Assembly (NCBI RefSeq): GCF_036245645.1
Contig: NZ_BTPE01000002.1
Location: forward strand, 310,001-374,000
Direction: 5' to 3'
DNA: 64,000 nucleotides
Origin: Algoriphagus taiwanensis
GTDB lineage: Bacteria > Bacteroidota > Bacteroidia > Cytophagales > Cyclobacteriaceae
In this document: positions 1 through 8,851 of the stretch, in pieces
How positions within the stretch are numbered: position 1 is the first letter of the stretch
Layout of the letters: the number at the start of each line of letters is the position of its first letter
Position numbers and translations under genes: made by a program
Notes under the pieces: model-generated
Seen by the model: only the letters and a program-made list of their open reading frames with translations
Told to the model about the DNA's origin: nothing
Databases searched by the model: none

Positions 1-107
1 AGGAATTGGGGGTTTTGAATCAAAAGCTACTGATTTTTAGATAAAAGTGAAAAGGGACTTACTGTCAAGGATAGGTATCTTGTTTCCTGATTTGGAAGAA
101 AAATTCA

Positions 108-638
108 CTATAGGCAGTCTGATTCTATGACAGAAATCCCACTGCTGACCCAACAATCCTCATAGATCGAACAGTAGCAGACTTCTATCCGGATTTTTCC
201 TTCGCGCAGTAATTGAAGGAAGTAACCAATAGTCTTCGGGCTGCTGGTCTGAAACAGCTGAATATTTTCACCTACCATAATCACCTGTCCCGGAAATAGG
301 GAGGAGTAATTGAATTCGGATTGGAGAGAATCCGGCACATAGTCCATTAGATTTTGAATTCCCTCTACCTCCTTTTCATTGATTTGTACCTTTACTCCTT
401 TCACCAAAGCAGGGCCGACCCCTTTATTGATTAGGTTCAAAGCCAAATAATCACTGCTCCAGGTGGGGCCAAAGGTCACATGAGGCCACACCGACATCAT
501 CTGTTGGGTTTTCATCAGACTGGACTGGTAGAGATAAACAAAAAGAGTTAGAAAGCTGATCAATACAGCCAAAAAGGCCATAAGCAGTTCCGGTTTCACT
601 TTTTTTAAAAATTCAGTTTTGGAAGGTTTTTCGTCCAT
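108..638 (-). CDS. Hypothetical single-pass membrane protein
   Basis: Unrecognised protein of 176 aa when started at the ATG at 638. The frame stays open further upstream, but the next 31 residues look like non-coding read-through and lack a plausible signal. After a charged N-terminus there is one strong membrane segment (roughly residues 19-38, rich in Leu/Phe/Val), followed by a soluble domain of mixed beta character containing two cysteines near the end (CYC) and another at the C-terminus. The topology suggests an inner-membrane anchor with the bulk of the protein outside the cytoplasm. It is divergent from the STAS-like gene at 860, and about 220 bp lie between them. No function can be assigned. 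Confidence 0.6.
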   Translation of the reverse strand: MDEKPSKTEFLKKVKPELLMAFLAVLISFLTLFVYLYQSSLMKTQQMMSVWPHVTFGPTWSSDYLALNLINKGVGPALVKGVKVQINEKEVEGIQNLMDYVPDSLQSEFNYSSLFPGQVIMVGENIQLFQTSSPKTIGYFLQLLREGKIRIEVCYCSIYEDCWVSSGISVIESDCL

Positions 639-859
639 GGCTTCTGGTTTGGGGACTTGAGTAAACCGATCAATTGCTGGCAGAAAAAGGCCAGAAAACT
701 GAAAATCGAAAAATTTTGGGAAATAGTCCACTGGATTTCAAAAAATCTGTTTCCTGGAATAAGGAAGAATATTATTTTGGAAAGAGCTGTGTTTTCTGTT
801 TTAGCAGTGTAATTAAGTTGGGTTTTTAAACTCTTCAGCTTTAAGGAAGTTTTCTCCTC

Positions 860-1240
860 ATGAAACCCTGCGCCATCATCGACGAATCTGATTTTCCACT
901 GGTTTATATTCGATTTACAGGAAACTCGAGTACCGACGAAAACTTCCCCTCCTATTTGGAAAAGACCAAGGCCTGCTATCGGCATCAGCAGCCCTTATCT
1001 ATCATTTTTGATGCGACAGAGGCAACTCTGCCCTCCCTTTCTCATCAAAAAATGCAGGCTCAATGGCTCAAAGAAAATGAGGAGTTGATGAAGGAATTTT
1101 GTCGGGGAACTGCCTATGTGATTCCTCAGGCGGCTATCCGTGCTGTTTTGAAAATGATCTTTTCCTTTCAAAAGCAGCCTGTGCCCTATCAAATCTTTAA
1201 GACAGCAGAAGAGGCAAAATCTTGGGTGAGTAGTTTGTAA
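860..1240 (+). CDS. SpoIIAA/STAS-like small protein
   Basis: A 126-aa soluble protein starting at ATG 860. The pattern of an N-terminal beta strand (VYIRFTG), a region where a partner or substrate residue is described (IIFDATEA), then a helix and a late 'FKTAEEAKSWV' helix resembles the SpoIIAA-like/STAS fold found in many small Bacteroidota proteins. In these the strand ending in D-A-T is followed by helices, and the C-terminus reads 'F.t.eeAl.WL'. The role is unknown; such proteins may bind lipids or regulate a partner. It stands alone, facing the YdeI-like gene on the other strand. The assignment rests only on pattern. Confidence 0.65.
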   Translation: MKPCAIIDESDFPLVYIRFTGNSSTDENFPSYLEKTKACYRHQQPLSIIFDATEATLPSLSHQKMQAQWLKENEELMKEFCRGTAYVIPQAAIRAVLKMIFSFQKQPVPYQIFKTAEEAKSWVSSL

Positions 1241-1279
1241 TTGAGAATAAAAAGAGGATCCTTAAAAGGACTTACTTTT

Positions 1280-1744
1280 TTACCTCAAAGGGTTTGCTGA
1301 AAACAAGGCCCGAATCTTCTCAATCTGCTGGTCGATGTTTTTGATTTTGGCAATGCTATAGATCAGGCTTCGTTTTTTGCCATCTGTCAGAGAATCAAAT
1401 TTTGACTTCGCAACTTCATCCTGGGCTAAAAGTGCTTCTAAAACTTCCGGAATTTCAACGCCCAAAGGATCGGGGTCAGGATATACCTCAAAATGTATAT
1501 TCTCGCCTAATTCTTTCCCCAACTCCTCCAAATGCCGGGTGGCCAGGATGATAAAGAAGTTTCCATCTCCCAAGTGATTTAACCCGCAGCGGAAAGTGAT
1601 CTTTTTCTCCAAAACACAGATCAGTCGGGTGGCTTTTTTCTTTTCCCACTGATTGACAGTCTCGGCATCCAAAGTCAGATAAAAATATCCTCCTTTTCTT
1701 TTTTCGAGCTGTCGGATGGGTTGGGAAGCGAAATAGATTTGCAT
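1280..1744 (-). CDS. DUF1905/YdeI (OmdA)-like protein
   Basis: A 154-aa protein. The ATG at 1744 was preferred to a TTG six bases upstream. The N-terminal half has the small beta-barrel pattern of DUF1905 (IYFASQPIRQLEKRKGGYFY, then strands ending in GDGNFFIILATRHLEEL). The C-terminal half (about 90-154) matches the YdeI/OmpD-associated domain: 'VPEVLEALLAQDEVAKSKFDSL' type helix, then 'TDGKKRSLIYSIAKIKN' and a Q-x-x-R-like end. In this family the C-terminal part reads 'sp..rreyl.wI..AK..eTR..Ri', so the match is recognisable but diverged. The biochemical role of the family is unsettled. Confidence 0.7.
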   Translation of the reverse strand: MQIYFASQPIRQLEKRKGGYFYLTLDAETVNQWEKKKATRLICVLEKKITFRCGLNHLGDGNFFIILATRHLEELGKELGENIHFEVYPDPDPLGVEIPEVLEALLAQDEVAKSKFDSLTDGKKRSLIYSIAKIKNIDQQIEKIRALFSANPLR

Positions 1745-1943
1745 GGGCAAGAGTCAAATTTAACTCAAGGATAAAACACCGAAGTTGACAGAAGGTTATT
1801 CGGTTTGATAAAGAAAGAGGTGGAGAGTTGGGAGGATACTCGATGTATTAAGAAAGCTGAAGAAGTACGTTTTTTCTGCCTAGTGGGCAAAAAAAGCAAG
1901 CGAAGGGATTACCTCCGCCAGCCATTTAATTTTTTTAGACTTT

Positions 1944-2315
1944 TCATCCCACTATTCGATGATCTTTGGTCACATACTTTGCATAAACCAATAATGCCCC
2001 GATTACCATGATATTTCTGAAGATATTGAGCATATCATTTTCAGATTCTACAGCTCTTGGAATATGAACCAAGAGAATCATCAAAAAGACATACAGGGTC
2101 ATCAGAAGGGTGCTCAGCTTATCGTATTTTCTCAAAAGCGCACTCACAATAAAAGCCAGAATACATACGCCGCAGAAGTAATTCCAAAACAAAGGGCCGG
2201 GTAGCCAAGTGGGTACAAAGCTGGCTCCGATTTCTGGCTGTCCAAAATGAAGCCCCACGTACATAAGGAAGGATAGGGGAAAGAGCCATCTTCCGAGATT
2301 GAGTAGCTTTTCCAT
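1944..2315 (-). CDS. DoxX-like small integral membrane protein
   Basis: A 123-aa protein with four predicted membrane helices (about residues 9-25, 45-65, 70-90 and 98-116), the size and layout of DoxX/DoxD-like proteins. A TTG lies 15 nt further upstream inside the preceding gene. The ATG at 2315 is preferred because it begins directly after the upstream stop (TGA at 2320-2322). It lies immediately downstream of the YCII-domain gene and is probably co-transcribed with it and the Crp/Fnr regulator. Function is unknown; DoxX-like proteins are often linked to redox or electron-transport membranes. Confidence 0.65.
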   Translation of the reverse strand: MEKLLNLGRWLFPLSFLMYVGLHFGQPEIGASFVPTWLPGPLFWNYFCGVCILAFIVSALLRKYDKLSTLLMTLYVFLMILLVHIPRAVESENDMLNIFRNIMVIGALLVYAKYVTKDHRIVG

Positions 2316-2319
2316 CCCT

Positions 2320-2667
2320 TCAAAGTTCAAAGGGTGATACTTCCCGGATTTCTGTAAACCCAGTCGGACTCATCAAGATCGGGCAGGACTTGGCCCATTC
2401 ACTTACTTCTTGGATGGAATCGGCCTTGCAGATCAGATAGCCGGTGACCATCTTTTTTTCCAAAATGCAGGGGGTATTTTCTTCGCCTTGGTTACTGACC
2501 AGCATTCCCTGGTATTGGATGGGTTTGGTGGAGATTAGCCTGCCTTTCAGGGCGATTTGACCAATCCAGGCTTGCCAGGCTTCCATCCCTTTTTTCATTT
2601 GTTCGGGATCAATTTGGTAACGGCCATCTCCGGTTTCGTTCCAAAAGAGTAATAAGAATTCTTTCAT
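2320..2667 (-). CDS. YCII-related domain protein
   Basis: A 115-aa protein started at the ATG at 2667, since the 20 residues further upstream are unlikely to be translated. It opens with 'MKEFLLLFWNE', the usual beginning of YCII-related proteins (PF03795), and has the expected 'M..W..Wi..i...G.l' helix and a late 'A.PIL..P.G..EIREV' strand. YCII proteins have a ferredoxin-like dimeric alpha-beta barrel; most have no known substrate, and many of this subtype are encoded beside regulators or sigma factors. Here the gene lies 71 bp downstream of nothing but the Crp/Fnr start region in reverse order: the regulator's stop (2739) precedes it, so regulator, YCII and DoxX-like protein can form one operon. 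Confidence 0.7.
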   Translation of the reverse strand: MKEFLLLFWNETGDGRYQIDPEQMKKGMEAWQAWIGQIALKGRLISTKPIQYQGMLVSNQGEENTPCILEKKMVTGYLICKADSIQEVSEWAKSCPILMSPTGFTEIREVSPFEL

Positions 2668-2738
2668 GATTTTGAGATTTGATTCGGTATCAAAGCTCAG
2701 AAAGAGCGATTCTTTTTCTCTTGACAATTGTCAAGGTT

Positions 2739-3308
2739 TTACAATTTGGATTTGAGGCGAGTCATGGTTTCCGGGCTGATACCTAGATAGGAGGCAATTA
2801 ATTTGCTGGAGATCCGGGATTTGAGTTTGGGTTTGTTTTCCTGAAACCACTTGATCCGCTCAAGCGCATCCATTGAAGTGAGCGTATTGACCCGATAAAC
2901 AGTGTTGTTGTAAGAAACTTCCAGGATCTGTTGGTAGATCGCCGCAAACTGGGGCACTGCTGTGGCGAGTTGTTGAAAGGAAGCATAACTGATTCTCAGC
3001 AGTTGGCAAGGCTCTACACACTTGATGAATTCGGTGGAAGGGATTTGGTTTTGAAAACCAAATATGTCTGTCACCCATTGGTCTTCCACATAAAGCTCCC
3101 GGGTAGATTCATTGCCATTTTTGTCAATCACATACACTTGCAGGCAGCCTTCTACCAGAAAATAAACATATCGGCAAACCTCACCTGCTTGGAGAAGGTG
3201 CTCTCCTCGCTTGGTGGAAATCGGCTCGAAATGTGGGATGACCAGATGGAGATTTTCCGGCTCTTTGCCTATCCGACCAATAATATGCTGCCTGAGTTTT
3301 TCAACCAT
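2739..3308 (-). CDS. Crp/Fnr family transcriptional regulator
   Basis: A 189-aa protein with a cyclic-nucleotide-binding-type beta barrel (residues about 20-130: 'KRGEHLLQAGEVCRYVYFLVEGCLQV') and a C-terminal winged helix-turn-helix (about 150-189: 'SKLIASYLGISPETMTRLK'). This is the common Bacteroidota Crp/Fnr group that lacks the Arg/Ser signature for cAMP and the Fnr cysteines, so the effector is unknown. It is the promoter-proximal gene of a likely three-gene operon with a YCII protein and a DoxX-like membrane protein, which may be its targets. The C-terminus is short, ending just after the recognition helix. Confidence 0.85.
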   Translation of the reverse strand: MVEKLRQHIIGRIGKEPENLHLVIPHFEPISTKRGEHLLQAGEVCRYVYFLVEGCLQVYVIDKNGNESTRELYVEDQWVTDIFGFQNQIPSTEFIKCVEPCQLLRISYASFQQLATAVPQFAAIYQQILEVSYNNTVYRVNTLTSMDALERIKWFQENKPKLKSRISSKLIASYLGISPETMTRLKSKL

Positions 3309-3438
3309 TATATAAAAAGTAAAAGTCCTGCTTCGTTTTAAGATACAAAAATCACATTTTTTTTTTCTGAACGGGTACTTTAAAAACTATGCTTGGTCAA
3401 ATGCTGATTCTACACTCAGAGAGAGTGTTTGGTTTTAT

Positions 3439-4008
3439 TCATTTCAGTAACCTCTGCACGATAATTCGGTGTTTTCGCTGAAGAACGATAGGGTAAAAAT
3501 TGAATAGAAGGTTGATAGCACATGTCCATAGCGACAAGGATATATGGCCTTTGACCCATAAGAATATGGCGATCAAGCCTAATAAGACAAAGGCTGCCAA
3601 ATGACCGAATTCGGATTGTTTGGTATTGTAATCAAACAGTTTTAAGCCTGTTTTGGTACCATTGAAATACTTTTTGTTGTCGGCCCCGCGATAAAAGGTT
3701 TTCAATAAGAAAATCCTGAAAAAAGAGACTCCTAGCAGGTCGTACACGCGATTGAGCCTGTTGGTATTTTTGATTTTATAATAAGAGCTGGGTAAAAGTT
3801 TGCTTGTGGGGTAAGCAAAACCCAAGAAAGCTACCATTCCTGTTGTCACTAGATTAAATGCAAGGGCCGCAGCAAAATTGGCAACTCCAGACAATTCTTC
3901 AGGATTGAGTTTCTGAAAAAGTACGAGAAGCTTATAGACATTGTGAAGAAATACGAGGGAGAGGAGGGTCAGCCCGATTTTTTTTAAAATTTGCTTCGTT
4001 ACCGACAT
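3439..4008 (-). CDS. Membrane protein, possible glycosyl-diaponeurosporenoate acyltransferase-like (CrtO) family
   Basis: A 189-aa protein with about four membrane segments (residues 10-28, 45-65, 130-150, 155-172). The C-terminal 'LLFNFYPIVLQRKHRIIVQRLL' pattern (partly quoted) matches a broad family of small bacterial membrane proteins. In these a 'N.YPI.lQRy.R.r' end follows the last helix, and members are sometimes annotated as glycosyl-4,4'-diaponeurosporenoate acyltransferase. No carotenoid genes are nearby, so the substrate is uncertain. It starts 10 bp upstream of the stop of nothing else: the esterase gene at 4019-4897 reads into it, and the two are probably co-transcribed. Confidence 0.55.
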   Translation of the reverse strand: MSVTKQILKKIGLTLLSLVFLHNVYKLLVLFQKLNPEELSGVANFAAALAFNLVTTGMVAFLGFAYPTSKLLPSSYYKIKNTNRLNRVYDLLGVSFFRIFLLKTFYRGADNKKYFNGTKTGLKLFDYNTKQSEFGHLAAFVLLGLIAIFLWVKGHISLSLWTCAINLLFNFYPIVLQRKHRIIVQRLLK

Positions 4009-4018
4009 CTGAGCGGGA

Positions 4019-4897
4019 TTAATCTAGTTGGGTTTTACTGTAAATAATTTCCAAGGCATCGTAAATGCTTTTGGGCAAAACCGAGTGATGACCTTCATTT
4101 TCGTATTCGAGGTAGGTAAGGTTAAGTTTGGGATTGCCTTTCGGATTGAGGTATTCAATAAAAGTAGGCATTGGATCTTTCATCATTTTTATTTCTTCCG
4201 TACCCATCGCTACAAACATATTTGCCAATGATTTACTGATGAAGGATTCCCGATCTGCCAATAATTCGGATTGATTCCACCAGATAGATGGAGCGATCAA
4301 AATATACTTTGAAAACAGTTCGGGGTGCTGCAAGTAGGCGTATGCGCCAAATAATCCGCCTAAAGAATGTCCTAAGATTCCTCTGGAAGAGCGATCAACT
4401 TTATACTCCCTTTCAATGGTTGGAAAGACTTTCTCCTTCAAAAATTGAATAAATTCTTCTGCTCCTCCTGTGGTTGATTTATCTAGTGGAACTGCCCCGT
4501 TATTAAAAACTATGTTCAAATTAAATTTAGAGGGGGTAAAGTCCATGTTCCTCTGTCTGTTCCAATCCACTTCATTTCCTACTGATGAAATCCCAACCAG
4601 AATCACATCAAGCATAGTGTTGCTCAGGGATTTGTTCGAGAGGCTTTTTACCCGATAGCATCCCGGGACTAAGTCTCTCAGCCACCAAGCATCTAAATAA
4701 TACATTACAGGATATTCCTTTTCTGCCTGGTAATCAGGTGGTAAAGTGATGATCAATTCATAGGATTTTCCAGCAGAGTTCTTGATTTCTTTAGTGACAG
4801 TTTGTGGTAGATTACTTTCAAATGAGTGGTTTTGAGCAAATATTTCTGATTGAAATAAAGCAAGAGGCAGAAGGAAAAAGAAAATCGATCGGTTCAT
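4019..4897 (-). CDS. Secreted alpha/beta hydrolase, esterase D/IroE-like (PF00756)
   Basis: A 292-aa protein with a signal peptide (residues 1-21, ending IFAQ). The body follows the PF00756 putative-esterase pattern: an opening strand 'YELIITLPPDY', a 'YPVMYYLDAWW' strand, and the nucleophile elbow G176-H-S178-L-G-G. The acid and the histidine (EGHH near 270) are in the expected order. Such enzymes include ferri-siderophore esterases and carbohydrate acyl esterases; the substrate here cannot be told. It is 10 bp upstream of a small membrane protein gene in the same direction. A second, more diverged member of the superfamily lies about 470 bp away at 5368-6570. Confidence 0.82.
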   Translation of the reverse strand: MNRSIFFFLLPLALFQSEIFAQNHSFESNLPQTVTKEIKNSAGKSYELIITLPPDYQAEKEYPVMYYLDAWWLRDLVPGCYRVKSLSNKSLSNTMLDVILVGISSVGNEVDWNRQRNMDFTPSKFNLNIVFNNGAVPLDKSTTGGAEEFIQFLKEKVFPTIEREYKVDRSSRGILGHSLGGLFGAYAYLQHPELFSKYILIAPSIWWNQSELLADRESFISKSLANMFVAMGTEEIKMMKDPMPTFIEYLNPKGNPKLNLTYLEYENEGHHSVLPKSIYDALEIIYSKTQLD

Positions 4898-5187
4898 GAA
4901 GTCTATTTTGGTTTGAAAAATGCTGCTTTTAGGCAGGTAAAAGTCTGCAGTCAGTCCGAATATATGGAAAAATGATCTAAAAGGGTTGAAATGGGCAGTG
5001 ATCTCGGAATAGGAAAGATCTAACCTAATGCTGAACTCAAAGACTTCCTAACCGACCCAAGCAGGTTTGGGATTTTTTAGAGACAATTTGATTTGGGTTT
5101 TTGCCAGGGATAAGAAAAGAGGCTGACTCAAAAGTGAATTTTGGCACATTGAGCTAAGTCGAAATAGCCTCAAGAAGCTGGAAATGG

Positions 5188-5255
5188 CCTTCGACTCCTG
5201 TCACCCTGAGCACTTGAGAGACGGGAGTCTCGAAATCGAAGGGTCATTCTGACAG
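5188..5255. repeat. Palindromic intergenic element (REP-like)
   Basis: Inside the 470-bp gene-free stretch 4898-5367. Three nested or overlapping inverted pairs are visible: CCTTCGA (5188-5194) with TCGAAGG (5236-5242), GACTCC (5193-5198) with GGAGTC (5224-5229), and CTGTCA (5198-5203) with TGACAG (5250-5255). The core 'TCACCCTGAGC' next to 'TCGAAGGG' resembles a dispersed palindromic motif known from many Bacteroidota intergenic regions. It may fold into a hairpin in RNA. The rest of the stretch shows no ORF or RNA gene that I recognise. Confidence 0.55.
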
Positions 5256-5367
5256 CGAAACGATTTATGACACAGCCTCCGGGCCAGATTGAAGGGTAGG
5301 AAAATTACGCTTAGTCCCTATTCCAATTCAAACATGGGGATTAACCCCAAAGCCTAGAGGTAAGGAT

Positions 5368-6570
5368 TCAATTATCTTCCTCTTTCAGGTATTCGTAGAT
5401 TTCTTCCTTTTCAGACTCGGTCAGTCGCGTGCTGCTTTTGGTTTTTTCCAAAAGTTCGGCCTTGTATCGGGTTAGTTTTTCTTGGTCGCCGATCTCTTGG
5501 GCATAGCCGATCAGTTCGATATGGAAATCCAGATAGTCCGGATAGTATTCCAAACCCATTTCAAAGAAGTCCATGGCTGATTTATAATCCTGCTCTCCGG
5601 CAAATTGGGAGGCTAGGGAGAAGATATGCGTGACGCTGGGATTCATGTCCAAACCCACTTCAGCACTTGCCTTTTTCAAATCAGCCTTGAAGTCTTCAAG
5701 GGGCATTTTTGAATTTTCAGCTTTTCCCTCTTCGTGAAACCACCGGTCCAAAATGGAATTGTAGGGAGAAAAGGCATCGATCAAAATGGGAGGCACGGAC
5801 ACCCAATAATTGGTCATATGATTGGCATTTGGGGTTTCCTGAAGGTCAATTTTGACATGCTCAGGCCAGGTTCGGGTTTTCAGCAAGCTGTCCATGCTTT
5901 TCATCTCTATCCAATAGGTGGATTCCTCAAGGGTGGTTCCGGCAGTGAAGTAATAGTGAAAGGGATGAGGAAATGAATTTTTATCAGTTAGTAAGTCAAA
6001 AAAGAGGGTTTGGGTCAGCGGTTTATCGTCAAAAAAACCACTCAAAGAGACTGCATTATGGACTTGATTGGGTCTTTGGAAGGTCAGGTAGTTGACCAGA
6101 AATCCCGTACGGGAATGACCGATCAGGGTGAGGTAGTCATTTGCCTTGTATTGGGCTTTGACCATGGGGAGGAGCTCTTCAAAAAGAAATAACTCCATCC
6201 GCTGAATGCCTGACAGGGTATTGTCAGGTTTGGTTTGGCTGGAGGTAAAGTAGCGTCTGTTTTGGAAGTTGAAAGGAACGCCTAAAATGATGGATTCCGG
6301 CATCTGAGTCTCACTGGTCAAAAGATCTATGGAGCTGATCAGCAGAGGATAGGTTCTTTCGTGTTGACTGTCAAAAATCAGGGTGATGGGATAGTCTGTG
6401 GATGCGGCGGAAAAAGCCTGCGTTTCCGGGAGGTGAAGATTGATGGTGATGGTTTCCTGCAGATGCTTGGATTCAATCGTGATCTGCTCATTGGAATACA
6501 AGCTGTAATTCTGTGCATGTAGGGAACTGAAACCAAAAATCAGAACCCAAGTCAAAATCGAGTGTTTCAT
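5368..6570 (-). CDS. Secreted esterase-like alpha/beta hydrolase with C-terminal helical (TPR-like) extension
   Basis: A 400-aa protein with a signal peptide (1-20, ending LHAQ). The PF00756-like hydrolase domain spans about 20-275, with the nucleophile elbow G151-H-S153-R-T-G and a 'PNANHMT' histidine near 265. After it come about 120 residues of helices with a tetratricopeptide-like stretch ('AGEQDYKSAMDFFEMGLEYYP', partly), as in many Bacteroidota esterase-plus-TPR proteins. It probably acts in the periplasm or at the cell surface. It lies downstream of the lactate permease on the same strand with a 170-bp gap, so a shared transcript is possible but unproven. The substrate is unknown. Confidence 0.78.
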   Translation of the reverse strand: MKHSILTWVLIFGFSSLHAQNYSLYSNEQITIESKHLQETITINLHLPETQAFSAASTDYPITLIFDSQHERTYPLLISSIDLLTSETQMPESIILGVPFNFQNRRYFTSSQTKPDNTLSGIQRMELFLFEELLPMVKAQYKANDYLTLIGHSRTGFLVNYLTFQRPNQVHNAVSLSGFFDDKPLTQTLFFDLLTDKNSFPHPFHYYFTAGTTLEESTYWIEMKSMDSLLKTRTWPEHVKIDLQETPNANHMTNYWVSVPPILIDAFSPYNSILDRWFHEEGKAENSKMPLEDFKADLKKASAEVGLDMNPSVTHIFSLASQFAGEQDYKSAMDFFEMGLEYYPDYLDFHIELIGYAQEIGDQEKLTRYKAELLEKTKSSTRLTESEKEEIYEYLKEEDN

Positions 6571-6741
6571 AACGTCGAAAAGGTTAGAGGTCGGTAGGCC
6601 AAGATATTAAATAATCGTAAAACCGATGGAAGAGTAACTCTCATGCTCAGGGATTGTTGGCGATCTCGAAAGATTATATCTATACTCAAAACGGTGTATT
6701 TGAAGTCATTGCATTGGAATTGATCGAAAAGTAGGCGAGGA

Positions 6742-8175
6742 TCAAGCCCAAGCCAATAAGGCAAAGGATGTCCCGATCACTATCGTCAGGTAAAGCGCGA
6801 TCAAGATTAGATTCAGCTTCATTATCTTGGAATAGCTGACCTCCGGGGCATTGATGACCGACTTGACCATCAGGATATTTTGCAAGGAAATGCAGTTGCC
6901 GATCGCACTCCCAGTATTTAACAGGGCAGAGAGCAAAAACACATGGGCAGCAGCAAAAGCGGCCGATTGAATCGTGTTTCCGAAAATCAGATTGCTCATC
7001 GTGGCACTTCCGCTCAGGAAACTACCCAAAACTCCCAAGACCGGACTGACAACCAATTTGGCACTTTCGCTCAAACCCGAAAGTTGCGTTTGGGTAAGCA
7101 AGGCAATATCGATTCGGACCACTTGTGCATAGCAGACCAAAAGAAAGATGGTTAGGACAGTTTTGGATACGATTTGGCCGGTGTGCTCTAGGTGATGCCC
7201 AAAAGACAAAGAGCCCTTCCTTTGGGTTTTGATATACAAGTGGTACACCAGCGCCGTCAAAATGAAAACTGCCCCAGGCTGATACAAGGATACAGTTCGG
7301 GTGTCTGAAGTGATGGACCAGGAGATCTCAGAAAAGAAAAACTTGGAAGCCAAAAGCAGGACGATGAAAATGAGATAAGGATAAAAAGTGTCAAGCCAAG
7401 ATCGCAATGGAGGATTTTCTTCCTTGGAAACAAAAAAGAAGGTGTAAAGCAGCATCCCGATAATGCCCGAAATCACGGATGCATATTCTATCGTCAGCGA
7501 TCCGGTAGCAAGGTAAAGCAGGGCATAGATCATCCCTGCACCCAAGAGCATCTTCCAGTTTTTTGCCCAGTTTATTTGGGTTTGTTCGGTTTTTTCAAAG
7601 AGAAATGCGAGGAAAAAAGGGAGCAGAATGGCCGGAATAAAGTTGAGCAATACCGTAAATCGGACCGCTGCGTCGGGTTCAAAAATTCCCAGGCCGATTT
7701 TTAAAGGCGTTCCTAAAGCCCCAAAAGTGACTGCTGTGGTATTTGCTGCCAAGGGTATGATAATGCAGGTCTGCGGCCGAAAGCCCAAAGTCAACAACAT
7801 GGGGGTGATCAGCATGGCGGGAATTCCAAACCCGGCAACTCCCTCCATAAAGCTGCCCAAAAAGTAGCTGAACAGAATGATCACCGTCAACCTGGAAGAA
7901 AACCCCGAAGTGATTTTATTGAGTGTGCGAAAGTGATCGTTGGATTGTAAGAGGTGGAAAAGAAGATAGGCGCCAAAAAGCAGCAGGGCCAGCTCGATAC
8001 TGATGACAGTGCCATTGATGGCGGGATTGGCAAAATAGCCAAAGTCCACGCCGGAGGATAATTTTAACCCGATCAGAAACAACAAGGCCAAAGTGGCTCC
8101 TAGCCAAAGCTTTCTAAAGAAAAAGGCCCCAACCAACAGGAAACCGAAAGAGCCAAGCGTCGCTATCCAATCCAT
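6742..8175 (-). CDS. L-lactate permease family transporter
   Basis: A 477-aa polytopic membrane protein with some 12-13 hydrophobic segments. The signature 'GSFMEGVAGFGIPAMLITPML' (residues about 107-127) is the LctP hallmark (E-G-x-x-G-F-G near a conserved proline). A second half repeats the topology and ends with 'GNCISLQNI'. LctP proteins import lactate or glycolate with protons. It is shorter than the Escherichia coli LctP/GlcA proteins (about 550 aa) but complete at both ends. No lactate dehydrogenase is adjacent, so the substrate is inferred from family only. Confidence 0.85.
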   Translation of the reverse strand: MDWIATLGSFGFLLVGAFFFRKLWLGATLALLFLIGLKLSSGVDFGYFANPAINGTVISIELALLLFGAYLLFHLLQSNDHFRTLNKITSGFSSRLTVIILFSYFLGSFMEGVAGFGIPAMLITPMLLTLGFRPQTCIIIPLAANTTAVTFGALGTPLKIGLGIFEPDAAVRFTVLLNFIPAILLPFFLAFLFEKTEQTQINWAKNWKMLLGAGMIYALLYLATGSLTIEYASVISGIIGMLLYTFFFVSKEENPPLRSWLDTFYPYLIFIVLLLASKFFFSEISWSITSDTRTVSLYQPGAVFILTALVYHLYIKTQRKGSLSFGHHLEHTGQIVSKTVLTIFLLVCYAQVVRIDIALLTQTQLSGLSESAKLVVSPVLGVLGSFLSGSATMSNLIFGNTIQSAAFAAAHVFLLSALLNTGSAIGNCISLQNILMVKSVINAPEVSYSKIMKLNLILIALYLTIVIGTSFALLAWA

Positions 8176-8347
8176 AAAATGAATTTTAGAAAAAAGATAA
8201 ACCCTAAATCGAGCTTGTCGAAGTTGGGATCAAGCCTTCAAAATAGAAATTCAAGGCTAGCTTTGAAAATCAAGGCAAGGGTATAAAGTTATTAAGGAGC
8301 AATTTTCTTGGCCGGGAATAGCTTATTGCCATATCAAGACCTAAAAT

Positions 8348-8405
8348 CCGCCAATGCCTTTGATGAACTTTAAAGATGGAAGGAAGGGACTAGGCTTAGA
8401 TGGGA
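8348..8405. repeat. Dispersed ~58-bp intergenic repeat, copy A
   Basis: The unit has the form 'CCgCCAAtgCCTTTG.TGAACTTtAAAG...ACTAGGCTTAGATGG'. Related copies lie at 9327-9384, 11804-11863, 11864-11920 and 11952-12010. The CTTTG...CAAAG/TAAAG arms in each copy can form a short hairpin. Confidence 0.75.
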
Positions 8406-8443
8406 GGGGAGCTTACGGCACAAGCTTACTTTGTAACCAGAAT

Positions 8444-8851
8444 CTATCCGTGTAAGATTGACTCAAACTGTGAAATGGATTTTATCTGAACTTTTGGAAA
8501 ATCTATTTCCTTAAGCTCTTCAAAATGTTTGTCCTCTGTGAGGATGAAGTCAGCATTTGCAGCTATTGCACAGTCTACAAACTTATTGTCGTCTGGATCA
8601 GCCGAGATTAAATTAAATCTGAATGAAGGAATGGTTTGGACCAAATTTTCTAAGTTTTCCAGTAATCCCAAGATATTTTCGGAAACGGTTGTGCCCATGT
8701 GTTTTTGGATAATTTCGGAGTATTCGGACAAAATCTCCTTGGAAACTATTAAATCAAACTTTTTTGTAATAATCCCCTGAAAAATCCAGTGGTAGGGAGA
8801 TCGGCTCGATATACTCACCAATAGAACATTTGTGTCAATGACAATCCTCAT
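8444..8851 (-). CDS. PIN-domain toxin, COG1569-type (copy 1)
   Basis: A 135-aa PIN nuclease of the putative toxin group COG1569/PIN_3. The first acidic residue is in 'RIVIDTNVLL' (D6), a conserved Glu lies in 'SKEILSEYSEI', and later Asp residues are in 'SADPDDNKFVDCAI' and 'ADFILTEDKHF'. PIN toxins are Mg-dependent RNases, usually held inactive by the neighbouring antitoxin. Its ATG overlaps the antitoxin stop (ATGA, 8848-8851). It differs from copy 2 at a single residue seen by eye (Lys for Thr in 'IVSKEIL'). Confidence 0.85.
   Translation of the reverse strand: MRIVIDTNVLLVSISSRSPYHWIFQGIITKKFDLIVSKEILSEYSEIIQKHMGTTVSENILGLLENLENLVQTIPSFRFNLISADPDDNKFVDCAIAANADFILTEDKHFEELKEIDFPKVQIKSISQFESILHG

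Noticed and set aside
1..107. Possible gene fragment at the window's left edge
   Set aside because: No frame with a recognisable product; treated as intergenic.
1805..2011. 68-codon plus-strand frame between the YdeI-like and DoxX-like genes
   Set aside because: Overlaps the end of the DoxX-like gene, has mixed low-complexity sequence and no family resemblance.
6567..6764. 65-codon minus-strand frame between lactate permease and esterase
   Set aside because: Overlaps both neighbours' ends and shows no signal or domain.
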